Assembly (NCBI GenBank): GCA_965247425.1
Contig: OZ252023.1
Coordinates: 1,116,001 to 1,180,000 of the forward strand
DNA length: 64,000 nt
Reading direction: 5' to 3'
Source: CAZOZZ01 sp965247425
GTDB lineage: Bacteria; Acidobacteriota; Terriglobia; 20CM-2-55-15
In this document: piece by piece, positions 47,401-55,138 of the stretch
How the letters are laid out: each line of letters begins with the position of its first letter
Numbering within the stretch: position 1 is the stretch's first letter
Notes under the pieces: model-generated
What the model was told of the DNA's origin: nothing
Seen by the model: the letters and a program-made list of their open reading frames with translations, nothing else
Database searches by the model: none
Program-made: the position numbers and the translations under genes

Positions 47401-49376
47401 AACTGGGCAACCTGACCAACCTCCAAGTGCTGGATTTGACCGACATCGGGCTGACGGGCCAGGTTCCGGCCGAGCTAGGTAAGCTGACCAACCTCCGAGA
47501 GCTGGCATTGAGCAACAACCGGCTGACGGGCCAGGTTCCGGCCCAGCTGGGCAACCTGACCAACCTCCAAGTGCTGAGATTGAGCTACAACCGGCTGACA
47601 GGCCAGGTTCCGGCCGAGCTAGGTAAGCTGACCAACCTCCGAGAGCTGGCATTGAGCAACAACCGGCTGACGGGCCAGGTTCCGGCCGAGCTAGGTAAGC
47701 TGACCAACCTCCGTAAGCTATTTCTCTACAACAACGAGCTGACCGGGACGCTGCCCTCTTCATTGATGAACCTGGAAGGGATTTCGGCTTTCTGGTTCGA
47801 CGGGAATGCCGGGCTGTGTGCGCCGTTGACCGGGGTGTTCCAGGATTGGCTGTTCGGGAATTATTACACTCCCCGCGGGCGCGGCCCCATGTGCGAACCA
47901 GAGAGTGGGGGGAACCGCCCGCCTAGAGCGGTCGGGACCATCCCGACCCAGACGCTGACGGTGGATGGCCCGCCTGCGAGTCTGTCGTTGGGGCAATTCT
48001 TCCGCGACCCAGACGGAGACCAGTTGACCTACTCGGGGTATTTCAACTTCGGGTCCCGGGTCACGGCGCAGCTGTCCGGCGAGACCCTTCTGATCACCCC
48101 CTTGACCGCCGGAAAGGCAGTCATGTTGATAATCGCCCGGGACTCGGAGGGCCTGAGGGCTGAACATAAGATTAACGTGGTTGTCTTGCCCACGCCGCCG
48201 CCGGGTATCGGTCCGGATTTGGTATTGGGGCCGGATTTGGTGGTTCAGAATCCTTCCTCCAGCGATAGCAGCCTGACCGTGGGGGCGTCCTTCACGTTCG
48301 GCGTAACGGTCCGCAACCAAGGCACTTCGCAGGCTGCCGCCACGATATTGCGCTACTACCGGTCGTCGGACGACGCGATTTCGGCTAACGATACGGAAGT
48401 CGGCACGGACGCCGTCGGGAGCCTGCCCGCTTCCGGCTCCAGCGATGAGTCGATTAGCTTGACCGCGCCGTCGAGTGCCGGGACCTACTACTACTATGCT
48501 TGTGTCGATGAATCCGATAGGGCAAACAACAACTGCTCCAGCGCTGTGGAGGTGGTGGTCATCGGGGTTAGTAGTGGCGCCGGCAAGATGTACTGGACGG
48601 ACTCGTTGCCGGGCAAGATCCAGCGGGCCAACCTGGACGGCAGCGGGGTGGAAGACCTCGTCACCTCGGGATTGGGCCGTCCCGGCGGCCTGGCGCTGGA
48701 CCCGGGCGCCGGCAAGATGTACTGGACGGACTATGGGACGGACAAGATCCAGCGGGCCAACCTGGACGGCAGCGGGGTGGAAGACCTCGTCACCTCGGGA
48801 TTGAGCCTGCCCAGCGGTCTGGCGCTGGACCCGGGCGCCGGCAAGATGTACTGGATGGACGACAGGACGGACAAGATCCAGCGGGCCAACCTGGACGGCA
48901 GCGGGGTGGAAGACCTCGTCACCTCGGGATTGAGCGGGCCCTACGGTCTGGCGCTGGACCCGGGCGCCGGCAAGATGTACTGGACGGACTATGGGACGGA
49001 CAAGATCCAGCGGGCCAACCTGGACGGCAGCGGGGTGGAAGACCTCGTCACCTCGGGATTGGGCACGCCCTTGCGTCTGGCGCTGGACCCGGGCGCCGGC
49101 AAGATGTACTGGACGGACTCGTTGACGGACAAGATCCAGCGGGCCAACCTGGACGGGAGCCGGGTGGAAGACCTCGTCACCTCGGGATTGGGCGGTCCCG
49201 CCGGCCTGGCGCTGGACCCGGGCGCCGGCAAGATGTACTGGACGGACTTTGAGACGGACAAGATCCAGCGGGCCAACCTGGACGGCAGCGGGGTGGAAGA
49301 CCTCGTCACCTCGGGATTGGGCGAGCCCACCGGTCTGGCGTTGGACACCTCGGGCGCCGGAGGAGGGGGGCTGTAA
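44481..49376 (+). CDS. giant secreted mosaic protein: matrixin-type protease, LRR, CARDB and YWTD repeats
   Basis: About 1631 residues from ATG 44481 (GTG 44469 is possible). A signal peptide ends near VEAYEF. Residues about 40-215 are a matrixin-like zinc protease: VHELGHALGLDHEDD (HExxHxxGxxH, near 172-182) and the Met-turn AIMSTDYSG. A pre-peptidase-C-like domain follows. Two tandem domains of about 200 residues carry IFGLRQGGVLVSEAGVPA-type blocks. Plant-type LRRs begin at about 890 (LSGTIPAELGNLTNLQ units). Then comes a calcium-dependent-like domain (FFRDPDGDQLTY), a CARDB domain (GPDLVVQNPSSSDSSLTVGASFTFGVTVRNQG) and six YWTD-type 43-residue repeats. It is likely an extracellular protease/adhesion protein. 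No outer-membrane sorting signal was seen at the end. Confidence 0.8.
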   Translation: MRKPSVLLAWLVFSLVVMFSMSVEAYEFLKDEPKWPSPAATFRVDISGAGGADGLWNTAFETAMARWNDATIFEFRIVRDTFEDPCDGVPNLISNGDDENGVAFTDDICGDAFGAEALAYTKGWTIEDSITQANIFFNKAVDWDVHGEVHDGNIFGPTSAKDFRRVAVHELGHALGLDHEDDVPAIMSTDYSGIQVLVTPQCDDIAGVRALYQNEDEDWPCPINYSSSDATWISGPSGRVTGSNVNATDQTDEPAALGSRSVWWEWRPPSDGTLTVDTAGSSFDTTLGVYELTYVYAAFDKTRLAENDDAAGNQSRVTLYVTEGKPYMLRVAGYGGATGDIVLNWDLSQAPPQSSESESFSIPNLGGWSVTSDGTEAATKMGYGRIRADAGSTTPSGIAIFGLRQGGVLVSEAGVPATEAVREGRIFAEVNGPVNTGLAIANPNDAPATIDFYFTDTGGNRFGEGRYELRAHEQIAKFLSDAPFNSGSAVLGTFTFTSSAPIAVVALRGLTNQADEFLMTTLPVAPLSSAATASTDTVYFPHFADGSGWATEVILVNPTDATITGTVRFLGPGSGAMTASRATLTLDDGRTESDFAYSIPPRSSQKFTTSNPSRPVSSGSVRAIPNQGSAAPSGLVVFSYTTPGGKTVSESGVSALPAGSAFRVYAELSGTPGRMGSIRTGLAIVNTADTSTTVTLELTELDGTLAAPPATLSLPPSGQVALFLDEIIVSRPGHYSGVLRVTSTADVAIVGLRLRINERGELKMTTTPPSEETGASTTADRFFPHFVDSAGWSTQFILFSGTAGGASSGTLGFIDPQGAPLDLPVAPTETVPPAEVPDAETDRQALEALYDATGGPTWTRSANWKTEAPLRQWYGVTTNADGRVTKLILLDNELSGTIPAELGNLTNLQVLAIAINGLSGTIPAELGNLTNLQYLDLRLTGLSGPIPAELGNLTNLQELLLSFNQQLSGPIPAELGNLTNLQVLDLTDIGLTGQVPAELGKLTNLRELALSNNRLTGQVPAQLGNLTNLQVLRLSYNRLTGQVPAELGKLTNLRELALSNNRLTGQVPAELGKLTNLRKLFLYNNELTGTLPSSLMNLEGISAFWFDGNAGLCAPLTGVFQDWLFGNYYTPRGRGPMCEPESGGNRPPRAVGTIPTQTLTVDGPPASLSLGQFFRDPDGDQLTYSGYFNFGSRVTAQLSGETLLITPLTAGKAVMLIIARDSEGLRAEHKINVVVLPTPPPGIGPDLVLGPDLVVQNPSSSDSSLTVGASFTFGVTVRNQGTSQAAATILRYYRSSDDAISANDTEVGTDAVGSLPASGSSDESISLTAPSSAGTYYYYACVDESDRANNNCSSAVEVVVIGVSSGAGKMYWTDSLPGKIQRANLDGSGVEDLVTSGLGRPGGLALDPGAGKMYWTDYGTDKIQRANLDGSGVEDLVTSGLSLPSGLALDPGAGKMYWMDDRTDKIQRANLDGSGVEDLVTSGLSGPYGLALDPGAGKMYWTDYGTDKIQRANLDGSGVEDLVTSGLGTPLRLALDPGAGKMYWTDSLTDKIQRANLDGSRVEDLVTSGLGGPAGLALDPGAGKMYWTDFETDKIQRANLDGSGVEDLVTSGLGEPTGLALDTSGAGGGGL
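47155..47760. repeat. LRR-coding tandem repeats (about 72 bp)
   Basis: Eight or nine units coding for L(S/T)G(T/P/Q)(I/V)PAELGNLTNLQ plus a variable nine-residue part. Several units share long identical stretches at the DNA level, so they have been copied recently. Confidence 0.8.
48576..49349. repeat. six 129-bp repeats coding for YWTD-type units
   Basis: Six exact-length units, each beginning GGCGCCGGCAAGATGTACTG and coding for GAGKMYWTD...KIQRANLDGSGVEDLVTSGL...LALDP. Differences cluster at about eight positions per unit, mainly after YWTD and before LALDP. The array ends just before the stop. Six blades could close one beta-propeller. Confidence 0.9.
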
Positions 49377-49587
49377 CCGCTCGCTCCAACAAGCCAGGGG
49401 GCGTTCGCCAGCCTCGTCGTCTGGAAGGTTATGGTCTTCGAAATCCTTACCTCGACCCCCCCCAGGCGCACCGGACGAGTTGCGTGTTTCATTCCTCTCC
49501 CTCGGACATGCTCGCGTTGACCATATCGGCCATTCCGGTGGGACCTATGAGTACGAGAGCACCGGGCTGAACACGGGGACACTCAGG

Positions 49588-49906
49588 ATGGAGACCAGCC
49601 GGGATGCCCCGCACGACGCGATTATCGCCGCTGGTATCTTCGCGATCCCGGTTCTCATCGCGCTCTGGATCGTTAACCGCATGCGCCACCCGGAGCGCGG
49701 CTTTCTACACGCGCTTGTTATCGCCAGCGTGGGATTCGTTCTTGTGCCGTGCGTATCTAGCGCCGTCCTCATCCTCTGGGTCCGCACCGGCTGACCCTCA
49801 AAGTTATTGGCTTTACACCTCTTCCCCGACAGACGCCCAAAGAAGGGCTGAGATGGTCCATCAATACGGCTTGGAGAGCGCCCTTGAACGGTTGGCCGGT
49901 CAATGA
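49588..49906 (+). pseudogene. small T4SS-linked membrane protein, probably frameshifted
   Basis: ATG 49588 encodes METSRDAPHDAIIAAGIFAIPVLIALWIV and a second hydrophobic segment, stopping at 49792. The next frame goes on ADPQSYWLYTSSPTDAQRRAEMVHQYGLESALERLAGQ and ends at 49906 by ATGA overlap with the VirB9 gene. That overlap implies that the second frame is the true 3' end of a coupled gene, so the two parts probably formed one protein of about 105 residues with a one-base insertion near 49790. Confidence 0.45.
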
Positions 49907-50757
49907 AGATGAAAAGCGGTATGTTAGCGGCGGCGCTTGGGCTGATGGCGGCTTCGCCGCCAGGGGCCGCTCGGGACGGGGCGGTCCTGCGGGTCAGCGG
50001 CGAGAGCCAGGAACAAGACCGTATCATCGAGGTTCGCGCCCGAGTGCGCCACACCACCGTGATCGTCTTGCCTCCCACCGAAAACATTCTCGATTTCGTG
50101 GTCGGCGATTCCGAGTACTGGCACCTCACGGGAGCGGCCAACCTTGCTTTTCTAAAGCCTCTGGCAACCGGCAGGCAGACAAACATCGCCCTGATTTGTA
50201 CCTCCGGCACCATCTACTCGTTTCTCGTGGCCGAGCGCGGCGGTGAGGACAACCACCTGATCGTTCGCGTTGAGCCGAAGGCCGAAGAAAGTTCTCCCCT
50301 CGTGAGCACAGCCCACAACCCGTCTTTCGTCTCCCGCGCCGAGGTAGCGGCCTATCAAGAAATGGCGCAGCAAGCCACCCAAGCCTCGCGCACGGCCAAA
50401 GAAGACGCCGAGGCGCGGGTCTCCCAGGTCCAGCAGCAGGCCAAGGAAGAAATGGAGCGCTATCGCTCCGACTACTCCACCCGCCTGATTTTCCCGTACC
50501 GGCTGCAGCGAAAGGCTTTTGAGTGGCCGTTTTTGGTCACGGCTATGTGGAGCGACGGACAGTTCACCTACCTTCGATCCCGCGCCCAGGAATCTCCAGC
50601 CTTGTATGAGATCAAGGAGGGACAACCGAGCCTCGTGGCCTACGACCTCACCCAAAATGGCCTTTACATTGCCCGCCGCCTCTTGGGAGACGGCTGGCTG
50701 CAAATTGGAAAGGAAAAAGTGCAGTGGCGCTTCACGCCGCCATCGCCGCTCCCTTAA
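49903..50757 (+). CDS. TrbG/VirB9-like type IV secretion outer-channel protein
   Basis: A 284-residue protein with a signal peptide (MKMKSGMLAAALGLMAASPPGAA). The N-terminal domain has HTTVIVLPPTENILDFVVGDSEYWHLTGAANLAFLKPL...NIALICTSGTIYSF, the VirB9/TrbG/CagX pattern. A central helix (QEMAQQATQASRTAKEDAEARVSQVQQQ) is followed by the C-terminal DGQFTYLRSR...PALYEIKEGQPSLVAY and NGLYIARRLLGDGWLQIG. It forms the outer-membrane core with VirB10. It is followed six bases later by the VirB10 gene. Confidence 0.85.
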   Translation: MKMKSGMLAAALGLMAASPPGAARDGAVLRVSGESQEQDRIIEVRARVRHTTVIVLPPTENILDFVVGDSEYWHLTGAANLAFLKPLATGRQTNIALICTSGTIYSFLVAERGGEDNHLIVRVEPKAEESSPLVSTAHNPSFVSRAEVAAYQEMAQQATQASRTAKEDAEARVSQVQQQAKEEMERYRSDYSTRLIFPYRLQRKAFEWPFLVTAMWSDGQFTYLRSRAQESPALYEIKEGQPSLVAYDLTQNGLYIARRLLGDGWLQIGKEKVQWRFTPPSPLP

Positions 50758-50762
50758 AACCG

Positions 50763-52094
50763 ATGCCTCTTTGGAAACGAGTCCACACCGAACCCGCCGG
50801 AGCGCAACCTGCCAGCCTGATCACCAAAATTTGCGTTCTCCTGCTAACCGTGCTCTTGGCGGCTTTGATCATTTCCTTGTCTCTCACCAATGGCAGCCAA
50901 GACCCGGCTGCCCTCAACGAAGATGCGCAACAGGTTGCCGACCCCGTGAAACAACGGCTTGCGGCTCAGGTCCGTCAAGAGTCCCTGCGGCAAGAACAAC
51001 GCCACGCCGCGCAAGCTCGTGACGACCTGCGCCGCCAGCAGGACGAGCAAACCTCTCTTTCGGGAGCACAGATTCAACCCGCCGGCGACGAAGCGGCGGG
51101 CGATCTCGCGGATTTGCTTAGCGAAGCGGAGCAGACCCTACGGGATACCTTGCGCCTGGAAGAAATCGAGCGGCGAACCCGTTCGCTCCGCTCCTTGCCG
51201 GTGGCCCAATCCTACCGGGTTTCCGACGAGGGATTCGCCGGTCTACTGGCCCCTCCATCGAGCGGGCCAACAGCCGCCGCGCCCGCTACTCACCCTCCTC
51301 TTAGTGGTGTCGCTCCTACTCCCTCTGCTGAAGCCGCCCTTACCAAGCCCGCCGCGCAAGACCCCCAGCAGTTAGCCCAGAGTCTTGCGCTGGACTACCA
51401 ACAGGCGTTGGCGCTCCTTCAGCAAGCTCAGTCAACCCCGGTTCCGCTGGCCGCGACCGCAGCGCCAACCTCAACCGACCCCTTCTCTGAGGCAGTCGAG
51501 GACGCTTCACCGCCCCGGCTTTCTGAACCGGACGATCCTGAAGACTGGGAGAGGATCTACGAGGGGTCGTTTTTGGAAGCCGTCTTGGTGACCCAACTCG
51601 CGGGCGATTTTCCCGGCCCCGTCTTGGCTTCCGTCTCCGTCCCTTTTTACTCGCGCGACCGGCAGCGCATCCTGGTCCCTCGCGGCGCACGAGTGCTGGG
51701 AACCGCCCAAGCCGTGAGCAATCAAGATCAAGAACGGCTGGCCGTTTCGTTTCACCGTTTGCTCTTCCCCGATGGAACTTGGATTTCCCTTCAGTTTCAC
51801 GGGCTCAACCAAGTCGGCGAGGGAGCCCTAAAAGATCGCGTCAACCGCCGTTACTTCTCGATGTTCGCAGCCGCCGGGGCCGTGGGCGTCCTCAGTGGCC
51901 TCACCCTGCAAGGCAGCAATCCCTATGCCGGAGGCGGGGCGGGCTTTCGGGCGGGAGCCGGACAAGGACTCGGGCAAAGCGCCATGCGAATCATGGACCG
52001 ATTTTTAAACCGTTTCCCCGCCATCACCATTCGCGCCGGACACCGGCTGAGAATTTGGTTCACCTCCGATGTCCTGGTGCCTAAGTCCACCTAA
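50763..52094 (+). CDS. TrbI/VirB10-like type IV secretion protein
   Basis: A 443-residue protein. One N-terminal transmembrane segment (ITKICVLLLTVLLAALIISLSL) is followed by a long Gln/Ala/Pro-rich periplasmic linker with coiled-coil character. The C-terminal VirB10 domain includes YEGSFLEAVLVTQLAGDFPGPVLASVSVPFYSRDRQRILVPRGARVLGTAQ and GHRLRIWFTSDVLVP. It spans from the inner membrane to the outer-membrane core complex. ATG 50763 is chosen over an in-frame GTG at 50724, which lies inside the upstream gene. It seems intact. Confidence 0.9.
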   Translation: MPLWKRVHTEPAGAQPASLITKICVLLLTVLLAALIISLSLTNGSQDPAALNEDAQQVADPVKQRLAAQVRQESLRQEQRHAAQARDDLRRQQDEQTSLSGAQIQPAGDEAAGDLADLLSEAEQTLRDTLRLEEIERRTRSLRSLPVAQSYRVSDEGFAGLLAPPSSGPTAAAPATHPPLSGVAPTPSAEAALTKPAAQDPQQLAQSLALDYQQALALLQQAQSTPVPLAATAAPTSTDPFSEAVEDASPPRLSEPDDPEDWERIYEGSFLEAVLVTQLAGDFPGPVLASVSVPFYSRDRQRILVPRGARVLGTAQAVSNQDQERLAVSFHRLLFPDGTWISLQFHGLNQVGEGALKDRVNRRYFSMFAAAGAVGVLSGLTLQGSNPYAGGGAGFRAGAGQGLGQSAMRIMDRFLNRFPAITIRAGHRLRIWFTSDVLVPKST

Positions 52095-52106
52095 AAGGAG
52101 AACGCC

Positions 52107-52997
52107 ATGCGAATGAAACTACTCGCCACCTTCATGTTAGTCCCGCTCATCCTTTTCGTGAGCATCGCGCCCACCCACGCCTTTGTCGGCGGCATCACCG
52201 GCGCGATCCAACGCGCTCAGATCATCGCCAATCAAATCACCCAAATCGCCGTTGAGGTTTCCGAGGTCGCGGCGATGGCGGACCAACTCAATGAACTTCA
52301 GGATCAGCTCACCCACATGAAAGAAGCCGCCCTGGGGCAAGTCAACGCCCTGACTCAGCCCTTTGCCGACCTGGCTTCCGCTCCCGCAACGATCGTTAGC
52401 GACGGCATCAATTGGGGGTCCGATTTTACCGGCGAGTCCCAGCAACTCGTCTCCGCCGTCACCGACATGGGCCAAAACGGAACCTCGATCACGCAACTCT
52501 GGCGCAACCGGCTCGCTCAGGCCGACGTGGTGGGCGAGCAGGATATCCTCGCCCTGTTTACCAACCATCCCCCCGAGGCCGCCGGGCGCGTCTTGGAGAA
52601 CTACCGGGCAACCCGCCAGCAGGCCGATAACCGACGGGTTTTGGACTACACGACGCTCGATGCCGCCGCCGCACTCACGCAGGCCATTCAAGACGCCCAA
52701 GGTTCCTTTGCCACGCTGCGCAATAACACCAACATCTCCAATACCGCGCTTCAGCAAGCTCAAATTTCCGGCCTGATCACCCAGGGCGAAATCAACACAG
52801 CCGGGGCCCAGCTTCTTGCCTACCAAGCCGTTCGAGAAGCCACTGAGAACCAAGAGGCTGAGGTTCGCCGTCTAGAGGACCTGGCCGCCTGGCGAGCCGC
52901 CGAGGAACGGGCGGAAGCTGTATTTCAAGCTCAACAAGCCGCGACGGAAGCCCGCCGCGAGCAGAAGCGCCAAGGCTTGCTCTTTCCCACGTCCTAA
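52107..52997 (+). CDS. TrbJ/VirB5-like conjugative transfer protein
   Basis: A 296-residue exported protein with signal MRMKLLATFMLVPLILFVSIAPTHAF. The pattern AQIIANQITQIAVEVSEVAAMADQLNELQDQLTHM and the Gln/Ala-rich helical end (EVRRLEDLAAWRAAEERAEAVFQAQQAATEARR) fit TrbJ, the VirB5-type minor pilus protein. AAAGGAGAACGCC precedes the ATG. It lies in the same operon as the VirB9/VirB10 genes. Confidence 0.8.
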   Translation: MRMKLLATFMLVPLILFVSIAPTHAFVGGITGAIQRAQIIANQITQIAVEVSEVAAMADQLNELQDQLTHMKEAALGQVNALTQPFADLASAPATIVSDGINWGSDFTGESQQLVSAVTDMGQNGTSITQLWRNRLAQADVVGEQDILALFTNHPPEAAGRVLENYRATRQQADNRRVLDYTTLDAAAALTQAIQDAQGSFATLRNNTNISNTALQQAQISGLITQGEINTAGAQLLAYQAVREATENQEAEVRRLEDLAAWRAAEERAEAVFQAQQAATEARREQKRQGLLFPTS

Positions 52998-53046
52998 TGC
53001 CCTTCTCTTTTCTTTTTTAATCGGAGTTGGTGCCAACTAAACTAAC

Positions 53047-53591
53047 ATGCAACTTCAGCCGATCAACCCCAATCCCCCCCTATTCCCCCGGAAGAGCTGA
53101 GTAACTACAAGGGCATTCTAGATCAAGTCCTCGAAGATTTGACCCGTGGCTTCCCGCTCATTAACGCAGGTGAAGCCCTTTGGGGGAGCCTGGCGACCAT
53201 CATTGTTGTCTGGACGGGCCTGCGTATCGCCTTCTCGGGAAGCTTTCACCCTTGGGAACTGATACGGGCCTTCATCGGGCTGTGGATTCCCTGGGTCATC
53301 CTCCATTTCTACGAGACCCCCATTCCCGGCGTCGGCTTTAGCTTCCCTTTTATGGTCTCGGCGGGGGGCAACTGGGTGGGCAGTTTTTTTCTCTCCGACA
53401 TTGTGGACGTTATGGAAAACCAACTACGACGCCTGATCAAAATGTACCTCACTAATATCACCGCCGCCTGGGCGGATACGAGTATGTGGAGCCTCGTTCA
53501 AAGCGGCGGCCCGGCGGCGTTCACCCTGCTCGGCGTTGCGGTCGCCATGCCCCTGCTTATAGCGGCGCTCCTGCTTATTTTTTGCACATGA
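53047..53591 (+). pseudogene. TrbL/VirB6-like membrane channel gene, frameshifted and cut off
   Basis: ATG 53047 gives MQLQPINPNPP and then loses frame in a run of seven Cs (53074-53080); eight Cs, or five, would continue into PPEELSNYKGILDQVLEDLTRGFPLINAGEALWGSL. Several hydrophobic segments follow (ATIIVVWTGLRIAF, AFIGLWIPWVIL, AAFTLLGVAVAMPLLIAALLLIF). The frame ends at 53591, about half the usual TrbL length, where phage-type DNA begins. So the conjugative block was cut here. Confidence 0.75.
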
Positions 53592-53622
53592 CGACCCACA
53601 GTGGCGCTTCCGAGCCTCTGGG

Positions 53623-54003
53623 GTGAGAGTGTTCGGAGATGAGGCTACAGTTGGGGATGCTGCGGTTTGTGCGGCCAGTGCTTTTCTTCGGTTGGAGTTG
53701 GCCGCAATTGTTCCGCACGTCATTAGAAGCAGAAGCCAGTTGAAGCGCCTTAGAAAGACCGCGTCCGGCATCCCAGAAATCAAAACAGTTCAACTACGAA
53801 AGAGAGCCAAGGGCGACTCCGCAACCGGGAAGCCCGGCAATATTGACTGGTCTTGTCGGTGGGTTGTCTCGGGACACTGGCGAAATCAGTGGTATCCGTC
53901 TACCGGCAAACATGAGCCGGTTTACGTTGAGCCCTATCTTAAGGGGCCAGACGAAAAGCCCCTACGAACACACAAGGAAACAATTTACAGGGCAGTTCGT
54001 TAG
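53623..54003 (+). CDS. phage-type hypothetical protein with HWRNQWYPS motif
   Basis: The C-terminal half NIDWSCRWVVSGHWRNQWYPSTGKHEPVYVEPYLKGPDEKPL has a conserved pattern (W-x-V-x-GHWRNQWYPS ... YVKGP) found in phage and mobile-element proteins of unknown role. The N-terminal part starts at the junction with trbL and may not be original; the true 5' end is probably missing. It overlaps the region just before the DUF1064 gene. Confidence 0.5.
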   Translation: MRVFGDEATVGDAAVCAASAFLRLELAAIVPHVIRSRSQLKRLRKTASGIPEIKTVQLRKRAKGDSATGKPGNIDWSCRWVVSGHWRNQWYPSTGKHEPVYVEPYLKGPDEKPLRTHKETIYRAVR

Positions 54004-54025
54004 ACATGAGCTTGGATCCGACTTC

Positions 54026-54406
54026 ATGAGGGCAAAGGTCGTCAGTGGCCACAAAAGAAACGTGAGCCCGAAGGACAAGAGAACGGCCGACAATATCGTT
54101 TTTGCGAGCCGAGCGGAAATGAAACATTATCTCGATTTAAAGGCACTCCAGCGCGGGAAGGTGATTCGAAAGCTGCAATGCCAGCCGACGTTCCGCTTCG
54201 AGCACAACGGCGTCGAGATCGGAAGCCACAAGCCGGACTTCAGCTTTATCGACAATGCCGACGACAGCCTGCACGTCCAGGACAAAAAGGCCTGGGTGGA
54301 CGACCCGAAGAACCCGGGCAAGCAGATGCCGATCGTCGACAACGACTATCTGCTTCGGTGGAACCTCATGAAAGCGTTCTTCAATATCGAAGTGGAGCTG
54401 GTTTGA
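54026..54406 (+). CDS. DUF1064-type phage protein (complete, 126 aa)
   Basis: ATG 54026 begins MRAKVVSGHKRNVSPKDKRTADNIVFASRAEMKHYLDLK, then QRGKVIRKLQCQPTFRFEHNGVEIGSHKPDFSFIDN and HVQDKKAWVDDP. This is the DUF1064 layout: Ser/Lys-rich start, SRAEMKHY helix, QPxFxF strand, PDF strand and VxDxK strand. The spacing of D and K with the PDF motif is reminiscent of PD-(D/E)xK nucleases, an inference only. It is the intact relative of the gene that opens the window. Confidence 0.75.
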   Translation: MRAKVVSGHKRNVSPKDKRTADNIVFASRAEMKHYLDLKALQRGKVIRKLQCQPTFRFEHNGVEIGSHKPDFSFIDNADDSLHVQDKKAWVDDPKNPGKQMPIVDNDYLLRWNLMKAFFNIEVELV

Positions 54407-54523
54407 CGGTCCCGGATTCGATCTGAACGCTACACAGGCAGCGATTCGGGCTTTACGAACTCGTAACAAAAAGTAACATCGCCGCCATTTACGGGGGATG
54501 AAGTAAGGACAAAAAGGGTGACG

Positions 54524-54616
54524 GGTGACGCGAGGTGACGGGTTTTACGTTTTAGCCCGTATGTGCGCGGGCGGGTGTAACGGGTATAACCGGTAGAAGC
54601 GTCACCTCGCGTCACC
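54524..54616. promoter_or_regulatory. 17-bp perfect inverted repeat with GGTGACG iterations
   Basis: GGTGACGCGAGGTGACG (54524-54540) is exactly inverted at 54600-54616 across a 59-base GC-rich loop, and an extra GGGTGACG precedes the left arm. The iterated motif and symmetry suggest an operator or a replication-origin-type site of the phage. Confidence 0.55.
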
Positions 54617-54661
54617 TTTTCCGGCAAGTCCTTTGTTTTCAATCAAACAGTGGAGAGAAGA

Positions 54662-54883
54662 ATGAACGAGCAGCAGATCATAACGGAAATGACCGATTAC
54701 ATCGTCCACCAGGCGAAGTCGACCGGCGGCGCCGACCCGGCCGACACGATGGTTGTAATGGTCGAGAGATATCCTTACGTGCTGCTTGACGATTTGCCGG
54801 ACCTTGTGATTACGGCCTCTGAGAATGCCGTCACGGTCTTGGTGGGTTTGTCCACCCGGTCTGGCCCACTTTTGATCGTCTGA
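54662..54883 (+). CDS. phage hypothetical protein with its end replaced by IS21 DNA
   Basis: ATG 54662 after GGAGAG reads MNEQQIITEMTDYIVHQAKSTGGADPADTMVVMVERYPYVLLDDLPDLV, an acidic protein. The last residues (LSTRSGPLLIV) come from the IS21 end, so the true C-terminus is lost. The family is not recognised. Confidence 0.45.
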   Translation: MNEQQIITEMTDYIVHQAKSTGGADPADTMVVMVERYPYVLLDDLPDLVITASENAVTVLVGLSTRSGPLLIV

Positions 54884-55138
54884 TTTGGCCCACCCCCTCC
54901 TGTTAATAATTCCGAGTAGTGATAATTACCGTCGGGCCTGTGTTGTAGATGTGGGAAAGCCGAGCGCCCTTGGCGAGGCTTTTCCAAGCGCTGTGGGAAT
55001 CCTGGTTTTTAGGATTTCCACAGCGCGTCATCTTCCACAGGCCTCCGTTTCTTTCTTTTTGGTTCTTTTTCTTTCTTTCGGGAAAAAACTCCGTTTCCAG
55101 GATCGCCCAGGATCGACGACCGCGCGGCGATCCGACCC

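Noticed and set aside
48576..49349. Regularly spaced repeats that could be taken for a CRISPR array
   Set aside because: Units are 129 bp, in frame and coding for YWTD-type blades, with no short repeat/unique spacer pattern. The LRR and 18-bp arrays were rejected for the same reason. No cas gene is present.
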